Shown here: piece by piece, positions 26,049 to 34,571 of the stretch
Numbering within the stretch: the first letter of the stretch is position 1
How the letters are laid out: every line of letters starts with the position of its first letter
Origin: Brevibacillus brevis
GTDB lineage: Bacteria > Bacillota > Bacilli > Brevibacillales > Brevibacillaceae
Assembly (NCBI RefSeq): GCF_001039275.2
Contig: NZ_CP030117.1
Span: forward strand, 4,806,001-4,870,000
Direction of reading: 5' to 3'
DNA: 64,000 nucleotides
Notes under the pieces: generated by a model
What the model was told of the DNA's origin: nothing
Databases searched by the model: none
Seen by the model: only the letters and a program-made list of their open reading frames with translations
Program-made: the position numbers and the translations under genes

Positions 26049-27229
26049 TGCTGGGCAGCCCCTTCCCTTGCGCTAAAACGAATGATCAGCCGATCTTCCG
26101 CATATTTCGCTCCCGTAACCTGTCGTCCCATTAATACGCGTGGTAAGATGACTTTTCGCTTGTAGGCCCCCGCATTTACGGTCAATTCATCCCCTGTTTG
26201 CGTTAAATCCAAGGCTGCTTTATCCACAAAAGGAATCATCAGCTCCAACTGCAGCTCGCCGTCCACTTCTCGAATCAGTTCCGTCCTGCCCTGATAAAGC
26301 TTGGCGGATGGGTCTTCTTTTCCAAAAACGATATCAGCCAATTCTTCTAGAACAGGCAGCCCAATCACTTCTTTTGGCATCATCGGTGCTTTCAAAATCG
26401 GGAGCGGTTGAAAGTTTTCCACGATTTCGTTCTCATACTTTCGTTGCAGCTCTCGCCAGTGGGCAAAAAACCCCTCTCCCGCTTCATCCGGAAGCACTCG
26501 ATTCACGATGATGGCATCGGTATTGAATCCGAACAAATTTAAGTACGTAAACGAGCGCTTTGCTTCCGCAAGCACCATTTTTTCCGGGTTTACGACGATC
26601 CTCACTGATGTAATCTCCGGGTCCAAAACAATGCGTTGCATGTCCTCCAGCCCCCGAGCGAGCTGCTCGACGCTGTCTAGCACATCATCAGAAGGAAGCT
26701 CTACTTTGTTGACAATCTTGGCCACTGGGCGAACCAGTTTGATCAGCTTGCGCTCCGTCGGAAAAATTTTCTCCAACCACCAATTCAATACGTTCGGATA
26801 ACTGAGCAGGCGCAGTGTTTCTCCGGTTGGGGCACAGTCTACTACCAGGACGTCGAATTGCCCACTCATGGCGTGTTCCTTGATCTGTAGCAAACTGAAC
26901 AATTCCTCCATGCCAGGAAAAACGAGCATCTCCTCCGTTGTAATATCAGTCAACTGTGCTTTGTCGAGCAATGTTGTCAGCCATCCCTGTACTGCCCCCC
27001 AGTTGCGCTCGGTTTCCCGCAAGCTGTTTACTTCCTGGCCCCATAAATTTTCGCTGATTGGTACGGGGTCTGGTCCGATCACAGTCCCCAATGAATCAGC
27101 CAAACTGTGTGCGGCATCCGTACTGAGAACGAGCGTCCTCTTTCCCTGCTTTGCCAGCTTAACAGCCGTTGCTGCTGCAACACTCGTCTTCCCAACCCCA
27201 CCTTTGCCGGTGTAAATGATGATTCTCAT
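26045..27229 (-). CDS. ArsA/Get3 family ATPase with C-terminal HSP20-like domain
   Basis: 394 residues from the ATG at 27229 (AAGGAG nine bases upstream). The deviant Walker A is GKGGVGKT at 8-15 and the switch I segment STDAAHSLADSLG follows. A C-terminal beta-rich segment (about 310-388) fits the ArsA_HSP20 domain found in bacterial homologues that are not arsenite pumps. No arsB, arsC or arsR is nearby, so arsenic export is unlikely. I infer a role in handling client proteins or a membrane-associated target, in the cytoplasm. A MarR operator lies directly upstream. Confidence 0.87.
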   Translation of the reverse strand: MRIIIYTGKGGVGKTSVAAATAVKLAKQGKRTLVLSTDAAHSLADSLGTVIGPDPVPISENLWGQEVNSLRETERNWGAVQGWLTTLLDKAQLTDITTEEMLVFPGMEELFSLLQIKEHAMSGQFDVLVVDCAPTGETLRLLSYPNVLNWWLEKIFPTERKLIKLVRPVAKIVNKVELPSDDVLDSVEQLARGLEDMQRIVLDPEITSVRIVVNPEKMVLAEAKRSFTYLNLFGFNTDAIIVNRVLPDEAGEGFFAHWRELQRKYENEIVENFQPLPILKAPMMPKEVIGLPVLEELADIVFGKEDPSAKLYQGRTELIREVDGELQLELMIPFVDKAALDLTQTGDELTVNAGAYKRKVILPRVLMGRQVTGAKYAEDRLIIRFSAREGAAQH

Positions 27230-27258
27230 CTCAACTCTCTCCTTCACGATCCATTTAA

Positions 27259-27277
27259 TACGATTTCGTAGTAATTA
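27259..27277 (-). promoter_or_regulatory. MarR operator in front of arsA-like gene
   Basis: TACGATTTCGTAGTAATTA matches the site in front of marR in 17 of 19 bases. On the minus strand it lies between a possible TTGTCT -35 and TATTAA -10 element (16-base spacing), so binding would block transcription of the ATPase gene. Confidence 0.65.
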
Positions 27278-27305
27278 GACAAAAAAAGAAGCAGGCTCGA
27301 ACCGA

Positions 27306-27782
27306 CTATTCCTCAATGTTGATCTTGATGGAACGAACCTTTGTTTCACGAGGCTTGACAGGCCCTCCGTCCTGAAATACCTTGGCTGCCTTGAGTAAAA
27401 GGGTGGTGAATTGCTCCATTTCTTCCGGCGTAAATGCTTTCTGAAGCCTGCCCAGCATCGTCAGCATCATTTGCTCAGATTCTTTTGCGAGCTGTTTGCC
27501 TGGTTGTGTCAGTGTGACGAGCTTCACCCGTTGATCCTCTACAGAGGTAGCCCTTGCGATATAGCCCTTGCGTTCAAGCCGTTTCGCGATGCTGGTCATC
27601 GAACTAAGCGGCGCCCCCATCTCTTGCGCCAGCTCTGACATAGTCAAATCTCCGCGGAACAGCAAAATGAGGAGTGTCGACAAATCGGAGCGAGTCAGTT
27701 TTTCTTCCAGCTGCATCGTATCGGACATAAAGGCGAACGGACGTAAGCCGGTTTTCAGAAAGAGGTCATATAGTTGATGCAT
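27306..27782 (-). CDS. MarR family transcriptional regulator with KINI tail
   Basis: 158 residues. The winged helix-turn-helix is in the middle (MSELAQEMGAPLSSMTSIAKRLERKGYIAR, wing EDQRVKLVTLT). The protein continues past the usual MarR end with PVKPRETKVRSIKINIEE, a basic tail ending in an I-x-I motif. It probably represses itself and the ArsA gene through the two near-identical palindromes at 27801-27819 and 27259-27277. The tail could couple it to the HSP20-like domain of ArsA, which is inference. Confidence 0.87.
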   Translation of the reverse strand: MHQLYDLFLKTGLRPFAFMSDTMQLEEKLTRSDLSTLLILLFRGDLTMSELAQEMGAPLSSMTSIAKRLERKGYIARATSVEDQRVKLVTLTQPGKQLAKESEQMMLTMLGRLQKAFTPEEMEQFTTLLLKAAKVFQDGGPVKPRETKVRSIKINIEE

Positions 27783-27800
27783 ACCGGCGACTCCTTTTAG

Positions 27801-27819
27801 TACGATATCGTAGTAATTT
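27801..27819 (-). promoter_or_regulatory. MarR operator in its own promoter
   Basis: TACGATATCGTAGTAATTT contains the perfect 12-base palindrome TACGATATCGTA. A near-identical copy precedes the ArsA gene. On the minus strand it sits just before the marR ribosome binding site, overlapping a TACTAA -10 candidate. Confidence 0.7.
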
Positions 27820-27867
27820 CCTCTTCAATTTATTACATATTTTAGGGAATGTCAACAGGTGTAAAAA

Positions 27868-27897
27868 GTATACCATGCTGGGCTGACGTACATATTA
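27868..27897 (+). promoter_or_regulatory. sigma-G-like forespore promoter of sspH
   Basis: GTATA (27868-27872) and CATATTA (27891-27897) are spaced by 18 bases and fit the sigma-G pattern. They lie 30 bases upstream of the sspH start. Confidence 0.6.
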
Positions 27898-27927
27898 AAG
27901 CTGTTGGGTATGACAGGAGGAATTAAA

Positions 27928-28116
27928 ATGAATAAACAGCGCGCGAAAGAAATAGCCGCTTCACCCGTTATGGCGAATGTTACCTGCGATGGAATACCCG
28001 TATACATCCAGCACATCGATGATGACAACGACATGGCGAGGATTTACCCGCTCAACAAGCCGGATCAGGAGATGAGTGTTCCTGTAGCCAGCTTGCGGGA
28101 GCACAGTGAGTACTGA
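27928..28116 (+). CDS. sspH: H-type small acid-soluble spore protein
   Basis: 62 residues from the ATG at 27928 (GGAGG upstream), beginning MNKQRAKEIAASPVM and including VTCDGIPVYIQHID and ARIYPLNKP, the SspH family hallmark. SspH proteins are made in the forespore and are minor components of the spore core. A sigma-G-like promoter precedes it and a strong terminator follows, so it is monocistronic. Confidence 0.92.
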   Translation: MNKQRAKEIAASPVMANVTCDGIPVYIQHIDDDNDMARIYPLNKPDQEMSVPVASLREHSEY

Positions 28117-28136
28117 TTTTTGCTACGACAATGTAT

Positions 28137-28185
28137 AAGGGGGACCTGTAGCAAATCTACAGATCCCCCTTGTCTTCTTTTTTCA
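28137..28185. terminator. terminator of sspH, probably also of the glycosyltransferase operon
   Basis: AAGGGGGACCTGTAG (28137-28151) pairs with CTACAGATCCCCCTT (28157-28171) with one mismatch. A T-rich tract follows on the plus strand and an A-rich one on the left. Confidence 0.85.
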
Positions 28186-28199
28186 TTGTACAAATAGAC

Positions 28200-30383
28200 T
28201 TACAGCAAGCCTTGGATGAACGGCTGTTCCAAATTCTCGATCATTTTTTTCTGACTCGCCGCCAATTTTGCTGCGATCTGCTCCCTACGCGCGATGGCCT
28301 CCCAGGTGCAAGAAAGAATTCGTTCACCTAATTGTGGCTCGTCTGTTGGCACGAGGAGCTCCGGCAGATCCAGTGAATAAGCGAAGTCGATGCCCTTCAC
28401 GCGATACGCCAAGCAAACGAACGGAATACCGGCAGCGGCACTCAGCACATTGGCGTGCAGCTTAAAATTGATCGTCGCCTGAAAGCCTTTCATCAGTTGC
28501 AGCATTTGCGTATGATCGTGCAGCTCCAGGTCGAGAATCGTATGAGCTGGATCGTCGATTTTTTTGTACAGTCTTTTTATGGCTTCCCGATCCGGTCCCC
28601 ACATGGTGAGCAAGTGGATATCGTAGCCTGCCTTAATCAGCTTCTTGGCTGCATATACCAGTGAATCCTCTACTGCGGTCTCGTTTTTCCCATAAATTCG
28701 GTTATAGGACGTACCCCAGTTGATGCCAATCGTGAATCGCTTGCTTTTATCTGCCACTGTTGGCAATGATGCGGGAATAAGCAGCATCCCCGGGTCTCCG
28801 CTAATCACTGCCCTTTCTCCCACTCCCGCTTGCTGGAGGTATTGGAGTGTAAGTGGTCCGCGTACACCAAAAAACGTGGCGTGCTCGGCGATTTTTTGCA
28901 GCATGTGGCTCATTTTATCTTGGCCCGTAATCAGCTTGTTCGTCAATCTGCCGGAAGAATCCAGCTCGACTTGATCTTGTGAGTCAAACCCGCTTCCCCA
29001 GACCCATAGATTTTTTCTCTGTTCAACAGCACGATAAGCTACATCCACATACCCCGGGATAAGAAGCGATCCTCCCCCCAAAACGACGGTGTCATACTCG
29101 CTTACATCCTTCAGATCAACCCCGGGCAGGGAAGGAATGACCTTGTATTGTGTAGGATCGAGGTATTTGCATGACAAATTGTAAAAGGCATGCCACATCA
29201 GCTCATCGCCCAAATTGTTGAACCCTAACCAGCCAACGTACAAAATCTTTTTCATGCTTGTCGCCTCTCCTCCATTCTTTATTTGCGCATAGATGGTAAG
29301 CAAGGAGTCACATTTTTGCGTGATATGAAAATGGTTTTGAACCCACGCTCTTCCTTTACCTCCTATTTCCTTCAATTGACTCCGGTCGCTACATGCTTGA
29401 CGCAGAGCACTGTCAATCAACGAAGGAGACGGCTTTTGCACAGAGGAGTGGTCACCGAAGTAGCAATCCCAAGCCAAATCGTAGGACGAAGGTTCGACCA
29501 AACCGACATAGCCATGATTACCGATTGCAAGCACAGGCTTTCCGCACGCCATCGCTTCGAGTGCGACTCTCCCTGTTCCAATCACCAAATCACTGATGGC
29601 GTAATACGGCCGGACATCGGTTTGCTCCCCCACAATGTGAATATAGGGCTGCCCTGCGGCTTTATTCAGCACTTTTGCCAGCTCATGAACATGAATGGCC
29701 TGGGCACCCGAACCCACCACCACGATATGCAGGTTGGGAATTTCACTCCGAAGTGTTTTCGTTGCCCGCAACACCATGTTGCACACCGTCGCTTTTTGCC
29801 AAGCCAACCTGCTGACATACGTAACCACTGTGGCATCAGGCGGCAATGACGGCACATCAGCCCTACTTGCAATGCCAGACTGAAACTCTTCCATATCGAC
29901 CCCATTGGAAATGAGGGTGGTTTTTACCCCTCGCTTTTGCCAGAATAGTTGGACAGGTTTACTTACACTGATAACGGCTGAGCAGAGCTGGGCTACTTTT
30001 ATCGCCTCATCCTTTGGGTAGTACGTTCCATGCAAGGTGAACACGACAGGAATGCCGAGCTCATTGGCTGCCGTAGCGGCAAGAAGGCCTGATGGCGTCT
30101 GATGCACATGGACGATGGTAATACAATGCTTTTTCATACATGCACGGTAACACTCGATCAGATGCTGTCTGCGTGCCTGGAGCGGCTCACGTGCGGATTC
30201 GATCGGTTCAACCAAAAAGCCTGCATCAACAAATTCCTGGTAGAAGGGGCCGTTGCCACCTGCATAAAACAGTTGGACGCCTTTTTTCCTCAATGCTTTA
30301 CCCATGCTAAGAACATGTGTCTCCGTTCCGCCTGTCCTCAAATTGTCCAGCACCATCAATATCCGATCATTACTGCTAGTCAA
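28200..30383 (-). CDS. fusion of GT4 glycosyltransferase and CsaB-type polysaccharide pyruvyl transferase
   Basis: 727 residues from a TTG (GGAGG eight bases upstream). Residues 1-375 are a GT-B glycosyltransferase of family 4 (TGGTETHVLSMGKAL at the start, GTGRVALEAMACGKPV near 270-285). Residues 377-727 are a pyruvyl transferase domain (KKILYVGWLGFNNLGDELMW, VVLGGGSLL, GPLTLQYLQ, NFKLHANVL). The junction has GGAGGAGAGGCGACAAGC before an in-frame ATG at 29255, so the second domain may also be made alone. It should glycosylate and pyruvylate a surface polysaccharide; CsaB pyruvylation creates the ligand for SLH proteins. Last gene of the operon. Confidence 0.85.
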   Translation of the reverse strand: MTSSNDRILMVLDNLRTGGTETHVLSMGKALRKKGVQLFYAGGNGPFYQEFVDAGFLVEPIESAREPLQARRQHLIECYRACMKKHCITIVHVHQTPSGLLAATAANELGIPVVFTLHGTYYPKDEAIKVAQLCSAVISVSKPVQLFWQKRGVKTTLISNGVDMEEFQSGIASRADVPSLPPDATVVTYVSRLAWQKATVCNMVLRATKTLRSEIPNLHIVVVGSGAQAIHVHELAKVLNKAAGQPYIHIVGEQTDVRPYYAISDLVIGTGRVALEAMACGKPVLAIGNHGYVGLVEPSSYDLAWDCYFGDHSSVQKPSPSLIDSALRQACSDRSQLKEIGGKGRAWVQNHFHITQKCDSLLTIYAQIKNGGEATSMKKILYVGWLGFNNLGDELMWHAFYNLSCKYLDPTQYKVIPSLPGVDLKDVSEYDTVVLGGGSLLIPGYVDVAYRAVEQRKNLWVWGSGFDSQDQVELDSSGRLTNKLITGQDKMSHMLQKIAEHATFFGVRGPLTLQYLQQAGVGERAVISGDPGMLLIPASLPTVADKSKRFTIGINWGTSYNRIYGKNETAVEDSLVYAAKKLIKAGYDIHLLTMWGPDREAIKRLYKKIDDPAHTILDLELHDHTQMLQLMKGFQATINFKLHANVLSAAAGIPFVCLAYRVKGIDFAYSLDLPELLVPTDEPQLGERILSCTWEAIARREQIAAKLAASQKKMIENLEQPFIQGLL

Positions 30384-30387
30384 CTTT

Positions 30388-31095
30388 TTATCCTCCCTTC
30401 TTCCGATAATAGTGGGCCGAACGCTGCTCAGCGTGGGTGCGGTAATAATACAATGCTTCTGCGATATTGTTCACGCCTGCTCTCGCATTCAAAGCTTTGG
30501 CGATAAATTCGTAGTCTTCTGCACCCTCAATCCGGCGTGTCGGGCCACCAATCTGGTCAAACAATCTTCCTCGAAACATGCAGGTTCCGTGACAGACGCA
30601 GTGTCCCCCGTTTCCGTATACTTTGCGAATGTCATCGCCGTACTTGATCCATCCAGCGAGCTGCTTTTTTTCCGGATTGTCGGACGAAAACGCATAGTAA
30701 TTCGTACCGACCAAATCGACCTGGGGATGATTTTTCAAGTATTCAACCTGCCGCGAAAGACGCAGGATATGGGAGAAATCATCCGAGTCCTGAATCGCAA
30801 TGAACTCGCCATGGCTTAGGTAATGCCCGACGTTGATGGCACCCGCAAAGCCAATATTGCGAGGGAGCTCATGAATCAGCACCTGATTCTCTCTTGGAAA
30901 AAACCTTTTACTCTCTTCCAGCCATTCTCTGGCCACTTGTACGGAATGATCTGTCGATGCATCATCGACCAGGATAATCTCCCAATTTTCATAGGTTTGC
31001 TGAAGGATGCTGTCCAAGCATTCACGTATATAAGCAGCCCTGTTGAAATTGGTAATGACAACACTTACCAGACCTTCTATTCGCTCTATTGCCAA
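30388..31095 (-). CDS. family 2 glycosyltransferase
   Basis: 235 residues, GT-A fold. It opens VSVVITNFNRAAYIRECLDSIL, followed by ILVDDASTD and the metal-binding QDSDD. The start is TTG with GGAGG eight bases upstream. It transfers a sugar from a nucleotide donor, probably in the cytoplasm, to a polysaccharide precursor. It is four bases from the fusion gene downstream, so both are co-translated. Confidence 0.85.
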   Translation of the reverse strand: MAIERIEGLVSVVITNFNRAAYIRECLDSILQQTYENWEIILVDDASTDHSVQVAREWLEESKRFFPRENQVLIHELPRNIGFAGAINVGHYLSHGEFIAIQDSDDFSHILRLSRQVEYLKNHPQVDLVGTNYYAFSSDNPEKKQLAGWIKYGDDIRKVYGNGGHCVCHGTCMFRGRLFDQIGGPTRRIEGAEDYEFIAKALNARAGVNNIAEALYYYRTHAEQRSAHYYRKKGG

Positions 31096-31141
31096 TTGAA
31101 TTTCCTCCTTCCAGTCTTCTTGTTTTCACATCGCATCCTCG

Positions 31142-32650
31142 CTACCGTCCGTTCGCCAGAAACTGCAAGGCTTCCACGTGGTCACCTGCAATCTGTTCGA
31201 CGGCAGGGGGCATTCCGGAGCTGGCGAAGTGTTTTTCTGGCCGGAGTCGGTTGGAGGTGAAGCTGTTCACCTGATGAACCAATTCCATCTTTACACCTGC
31301 CTGTGCGTATATTGCTTGTGCTTTTGGGGGACAAAGCAGTATGTCCCACCCGAGCGGAGCAACCGCTTCCCTGCGTAAGGCAAAGGGGACAGTCACCATA
31401 GATCCGATACCCAAATCCTTACGATTCAAAGCCACGTTGAGAGCTTGGCGACAAGCCACAAAGACATTGTCCACGCAAGGCTGATTCAAAAATACAGAAA
31501 CATCATTCAGGGCCACATCCACGCCACACTCGCAAGCGAGAACAAATGGGTATAGATCATGAGCGGTCATAATCGTATCCGCATCGATAAACAGCAGAAT
31601 GTCGCCTTTTGACAGACTTGCCCCAATTGCTCGTCCTGTGTCAACGCCCAATGGATATGGGAACTCTACGGTCGTCACTCCGCATTCACGAGCAAGCCGT
31701 GCTGTCTGATCAACCGAGCCATTGACGACCACAATAATTTCAACTGGCTCCAACCGAAGAACTTCACGGATCACTTGCTGGATCGTCGCTGCCTCGTTCA
31801 GGGCTGGAATAATTACAGATACTGTTTTCCCACTGTAAAGAGTTGATTGTCGCAAAGGCCATTTCCCTACCTGCGTAACGGGCATACCACTGTTTTTACC
31901 ACTCGCATTCTCTGCTATATCTCTTCGCCTGCCTCCATCGGACAGTCCGCCGCGAAAAGGAAGACGCGAGACGAGATCAAGCTGTTCGGCAATCACCAGC
32001 TTTTCATATAAAGAGAGCTCTTTGAGCAACGAACCGTGAAGCTGTGGCAAAAACATCCGTTCTTCCGTCCCCGTTCCAATGGCTTGCGCGATAATGGACA
32101 GTCCACTCACAACTGCCCGCTTGTGCGCTTGAGCAGGCTGTGCCAATTGTTCCACTCCGATTTTGGAAAGTGCCTCTCTGGTCATGGCGTGAGGGGTGTC
32201 CAGCAAGGAAGCTTCACGCAGGTCAGAGCGACCGAAGAGGTTATTTACCAGCAAGGAAAAACTGTGGATGGGCCGTGGCTTTGTCATCCTCCTGTTCCGA
32301 GGATCATGCTGGGACAAAACGACCTGTGCATTTCCATATAAAATCGGGAACAAAAATCGCTGCAATCCAGACAGCGAATCGACTTGTTCTTCGCCGAGAA
32401 AAAGCAGAACACTCCCTCTTGCATGCTTGGCAGCCTCTCTCCGCCAAGCGAACAGATTCCCAACTGCTTCTGCAAGAACGACGCGCACACCGGAGCCAAG
32501 TTCCAAAGTCCTTTTCGAAATCACGATAATCTCCAGAGGTGCAAGCTGTTTACATGCGGCAATCAGCTTTGGCAGATGATCTGTGCCATGCATGGCAGGA
32601 ATGAGAATGGATAGGGGCACGAGGCCCCTTCTCCTTTGCTGCCCCACCAT
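31142..32650 (-). CDS. double GT2 glycosyltransferase, first domain degenerate
   Basis: 502 residues with two family 2 modules. The C-terminal one (about 275-480) is canonical: VSVIIPALNEAATIQQVI, EIIVVVNGSVDQT, LFIDADT. The N-terminal one (about 10-170) opens LSILIPAMHG but has LFLGEEQVD where the DxD metal site should be, so it is probably inactive or regulatory. The ATG at 32650 overlaps the preceding stop (TAATG) but lacks a site; a GTG at 32620 with AGGAG ten bases upstream may be the true start. It belongs to the glycosyltransferase operon. Confidence 0.8.
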   Translation of the reverse strand: MVGQQRRRGLVPLSILIPAMHGTDHLPKLIAACKQLAPLEIIVISKRTLELGSGVRVVLAEAVGNLFAWRREAAKHARGSVLLFLGEEQVDSLSGLQRFLFPILYGNAQVVLSQHDPRNRRMTKPRPIHSFSLLVNNLFGRSDLREASLLDTPHAMTREALSKIGVEQLAQPAQAHKRAVVSGLSIIAQAIGTGTEERMFLPQLHGSLLKELSLYEKLVIAEQLDLVSRLPFRGGLSDGGRRRDIAENASGKNSGMPVTQVGKWPLRQSTLYSGKTVSVIIPALNEAATIQQVIREVLRLEPVEIIVVVNGSVDQTARLARECGVTTVEFPYPLGVDTGRAIGASLSKGDILLFIDADTIMTAHDLYPFVLACECGVDVALNDVSVFLNQPCVDNVFVACRQALNVALNRKDLGIGSMVTVPFALRREAVAPLGWDILLCPPKAQAIYAQAGVKMELVHQVNSFTSNRLRPEKHFASSGMPPAVEQIAGDHVEALQFLANGR

Positions 32651-32847
32651 TAGACGACGCGCACATACGTGATACGATCCAGTTGAAATACCACTGTTTG
32701 ACCACCGCCATAGCCTGGCTCACTTGCTGCACGCACGGTTAATGTCGAATTGGTCACGCCGAGCAACTCACCGGAAGTCACATCGAATCCAGTTACAACC
32801 TGTACACTATCACCTATAAACGTTCTCAATTTCTGTACATAGTTCAT
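32650..32847 (-). CDS. small DUF2642-like (YuzF-type) protein
   Basis: 65 residues, all beta-like: SVQVVTGFDVTSGELLGVTNS at the start and QLDRITYVRVV at the end, the pattern of DUF2642 proteins seen in spore formers. GGAGG precedes the ATG. It lies 14 bases after a longer protein with a similar C-terminal block. Role unknown; a link to spore surface is suggested only by family distribution. Confidence 0.75.
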   Translation of the reverse strand: MNYVQKLRTFIGDSVQVVTGFDVTSGELLGVTNSTLTVRAASEPGYGGGQTVVFQLDRITYVRVV

Positions 32848-32861
32848 TTGTCTTCTCCTCC

Positions 32862-33236
32862 TTACACCGCATGGACATAATTAATTTGCGTGAAACGAAT
32901 CAGCACACGTGTGCCGCTTGACTCTATAATTTCAGCATAGTCCCAGCCAACCTCATCCAGGACCCCAGTAACACTTCCTGCATCTGTTCCCAGCTCGACG
33001 GTTTCATGCAAATAGCGCAGCAGCACTTTCCGAAAAGAATCGCGTTGCAAATCACTGTGGTTTTCTTGCAGAAATGCGGCGAATTCTTCTGTATACAGCT
33101 CTTTGCGAAGCGAACAGCGAACAGCTTCTTCCTTGTCAGTTTCGACTTCTTCGTCTCTTTGGTCTTTTCCCCAAATGAGACCACGCAGCCCCCGAAAATA
33201 CTCTTTCAACTCTTTTTCATTCACAATTATTTTCAT
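32862..33236 (-). CDS. uncharacterised protein with DUF2642-like C-terminus
   Basis: 124 residues: a charged helical N-terminus (about 1-80) and a C-terminal block (SVTGVLDEVGWDYAEII, RFTQINYVHAV) resembling the 65-residue protein that follows. It is the first gene of the glycosyltransferase operon. GGAGA is rather far (12 bases) from the ATG. I do not know the function. Confidence 0.7.
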   Translation of the reverse strand: MKIIVNEKELKEYFRGLRGLIWGKDQRDEEVETDKEEAVRCSLRKELYTEEFAAFLQENHSDLQRDSFRKVLLRYLHETVELGTDAGSVTGVLDEVGWDYAEIIESSGTRVLIRFTQINYVHAV

Positions 33237-33285
33237 CTGGTCACTCTCATCTCCTTGATCCTACTCTTTTGATTTTTTTTCGCCG

Positions 33286-33304
33286 CTTGTACACGGTATA
33301 CAAG
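33286..33304. promoter_or_regulatory. inverted repeat upstream of the glycosyltransferase operon
   Basis: CTTGTA-N7-TACAAG is a perfect palindrome about 50 bases before the start of the first gene. It could be an operator. I saw no clear -35/-10 pair around it. Confidence 0.4.
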
Positions 33305-33382
33305 TAAGTTCAAAAACGTACTAGGACAACGGTGCATTTTTTTGATTTTAATGAAAAGTTCACCGAGTTTTTACCGAAAAAC

Positions 33383-33415
33383 AAAAAAAGACTGCGAAAA
33401 GTATTCGCAGTCCTT
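33383..33415 (-). terminator. terminator of the exporter-like gene
   Basis: GACTGCGAA (33390-33398) and TTCGCAGTC (33404-33412) form a perfect stem with a five-base loop; seven Ts follow on the minus strand. Confidence 0.88.
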
Positions 33416-33460
33416 CCTCGATATTCTACAACTCTTTCATTGTTACGTACTGTTGTTTGT

Positions 33461-34450
33461 CTAACTCCTTGCCGCCTGAGCCTTTTCGTCCCTGTTTTTG
33501 CCTAACTCATGCTTGATGAACAAATAGCTCTCAATCTCTCGAAGGAGGTAGAACAGCGAGGCACGCGTCTCGAATTCCTCTCGCGTTCGCGGCAAATCTG
33601 CTGCCTTGATCTCCTCTTGCATCACGCGCAACTGGTCGATAAAGCGGTAGGCAGTATTGCCCGGATGTACCGAGTCGCTGATTCGCTCAAGAAAATCTGC
33701 AATCCGATGGCTCTCTGTTACCTGATGATCCAAGGAAGAGACGATCGGCATCATGCGTTCCAATAGCTCGAACTGCTTTTGTCGCATCACAAAATACTCG
33801 TAGTACGAATCGTTGCGGCGGCCCAATCGATTGCCAACATCTCGCGAGGCTAAGCGAATTGCCGTTTCCAATACCCCTGTTGTCTCAATTAATTCTTTCC
33901 CGTCCCAATCACTTTCGCCGTGACGCAAGTAGTAGCAGAACTCCCGCAAGATTTTGCTGAACAGCTTCTCCACCTTTACTTGCATCCCTTTTAGCTCTTT
34001 ATCGAGACTCGGCATGTACAGATTGACCAGTAGGGCTACGCCCACACCGATGACGAGCAATGCGACCTCATTCAGCAAGAGCATCCCGTCGATTCTCTTG
34101 GAAGAATACAGATGCATGAGCACAACCATGCTGTTGACGAAGCCTTCCTGAATGCCAAAACGCACCGCGAGCGGCAAGAAGAGCAAAATGAAAAGGAGAA
34201 TGGCAATCGGCGTATAGCCCATAAGGGAAAACAGGCAGACACCGATTCCCAGACCCAATAAACTGGCGAGAATCCGATTCCACGCTGTCTGAAACGATTG
34301 CTTCACTGTTACCTGAATACACAAGATCGTAATGATCCCCGCAGAAGAAGCATACATCAAGCCCAGCTGCTGGGCGATCAGAATCGAGATAGCCGTTCCA
34401 ATGGCTGTTTTTAGCGTACGATAACCAATTTTAAACTTGAGAAAGCCCAG
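33461..34450 (-). CDS. aromatic acid exporter family (ArAE_1, DUF939-like) membrane protein
   Basis: About 329 residues with four to five N-terminal membrane helices (to about residue 150) and a cytoplasmic helical C-terminus (about 160-329). I place the start at a rare CTG (34448-34450) with GGAGGGG seven bases upstream. This restores the family opening MGFLKFKIGYRTLKTA; the first ATG at 34357 (or the TTG at 34360) would remove the first helix. Relatives are called aromatic acid exporters, but substrates for this subgroup are not established. It stands alone with its own terminator. Confidence 0.78.
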   Translation of the reverse strand: MGFLKFKIGYRTLKTAIGTAISILIAQQLGLMYASSAGIITILCIQVTVKQSFQTAWNRILASLLGLGIGVCLFSLMGYTPIAILLFILLFLPLAVRFGIQEGFVNSMVVLMHLYSSKRIDGMLLLNEVALLVIGVGVALLVNLYMPSLDKELKGMQVKVEKLFSKILREFCYYLRHGESDWDGKELIETTGVLETAIRLASRDVGNRLGRRNDSYYEYFVMRQKQFELLERMMPIVSSLDHQVTESHRIADFLERISDSVHPGNTAYRFIDQLRVMQEEIKAADLPRTREEFETRASLFYLLREIESYLFIKHELGKNRDEKAQAARS

Positions 34451-34571
34451 TCTTGTTCCCCTCCGCTGTCAAAAATGCTTTCCTGTTTACTTTAACAAAA
34501 AGTGTCCGGGAACCAAAGACAAGAGTTCGTAAATTTTCACAGGAATGTCGGCGCGGGAGTTGTCTTGCAAA

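Noticed and set aside
26045..27229. Arsenite-efflux ATPase
   Set aside because: No ArsB, ArsC or ArsR is encoded nearby, and the protein has a single ATPase half with an HSP20-like end.
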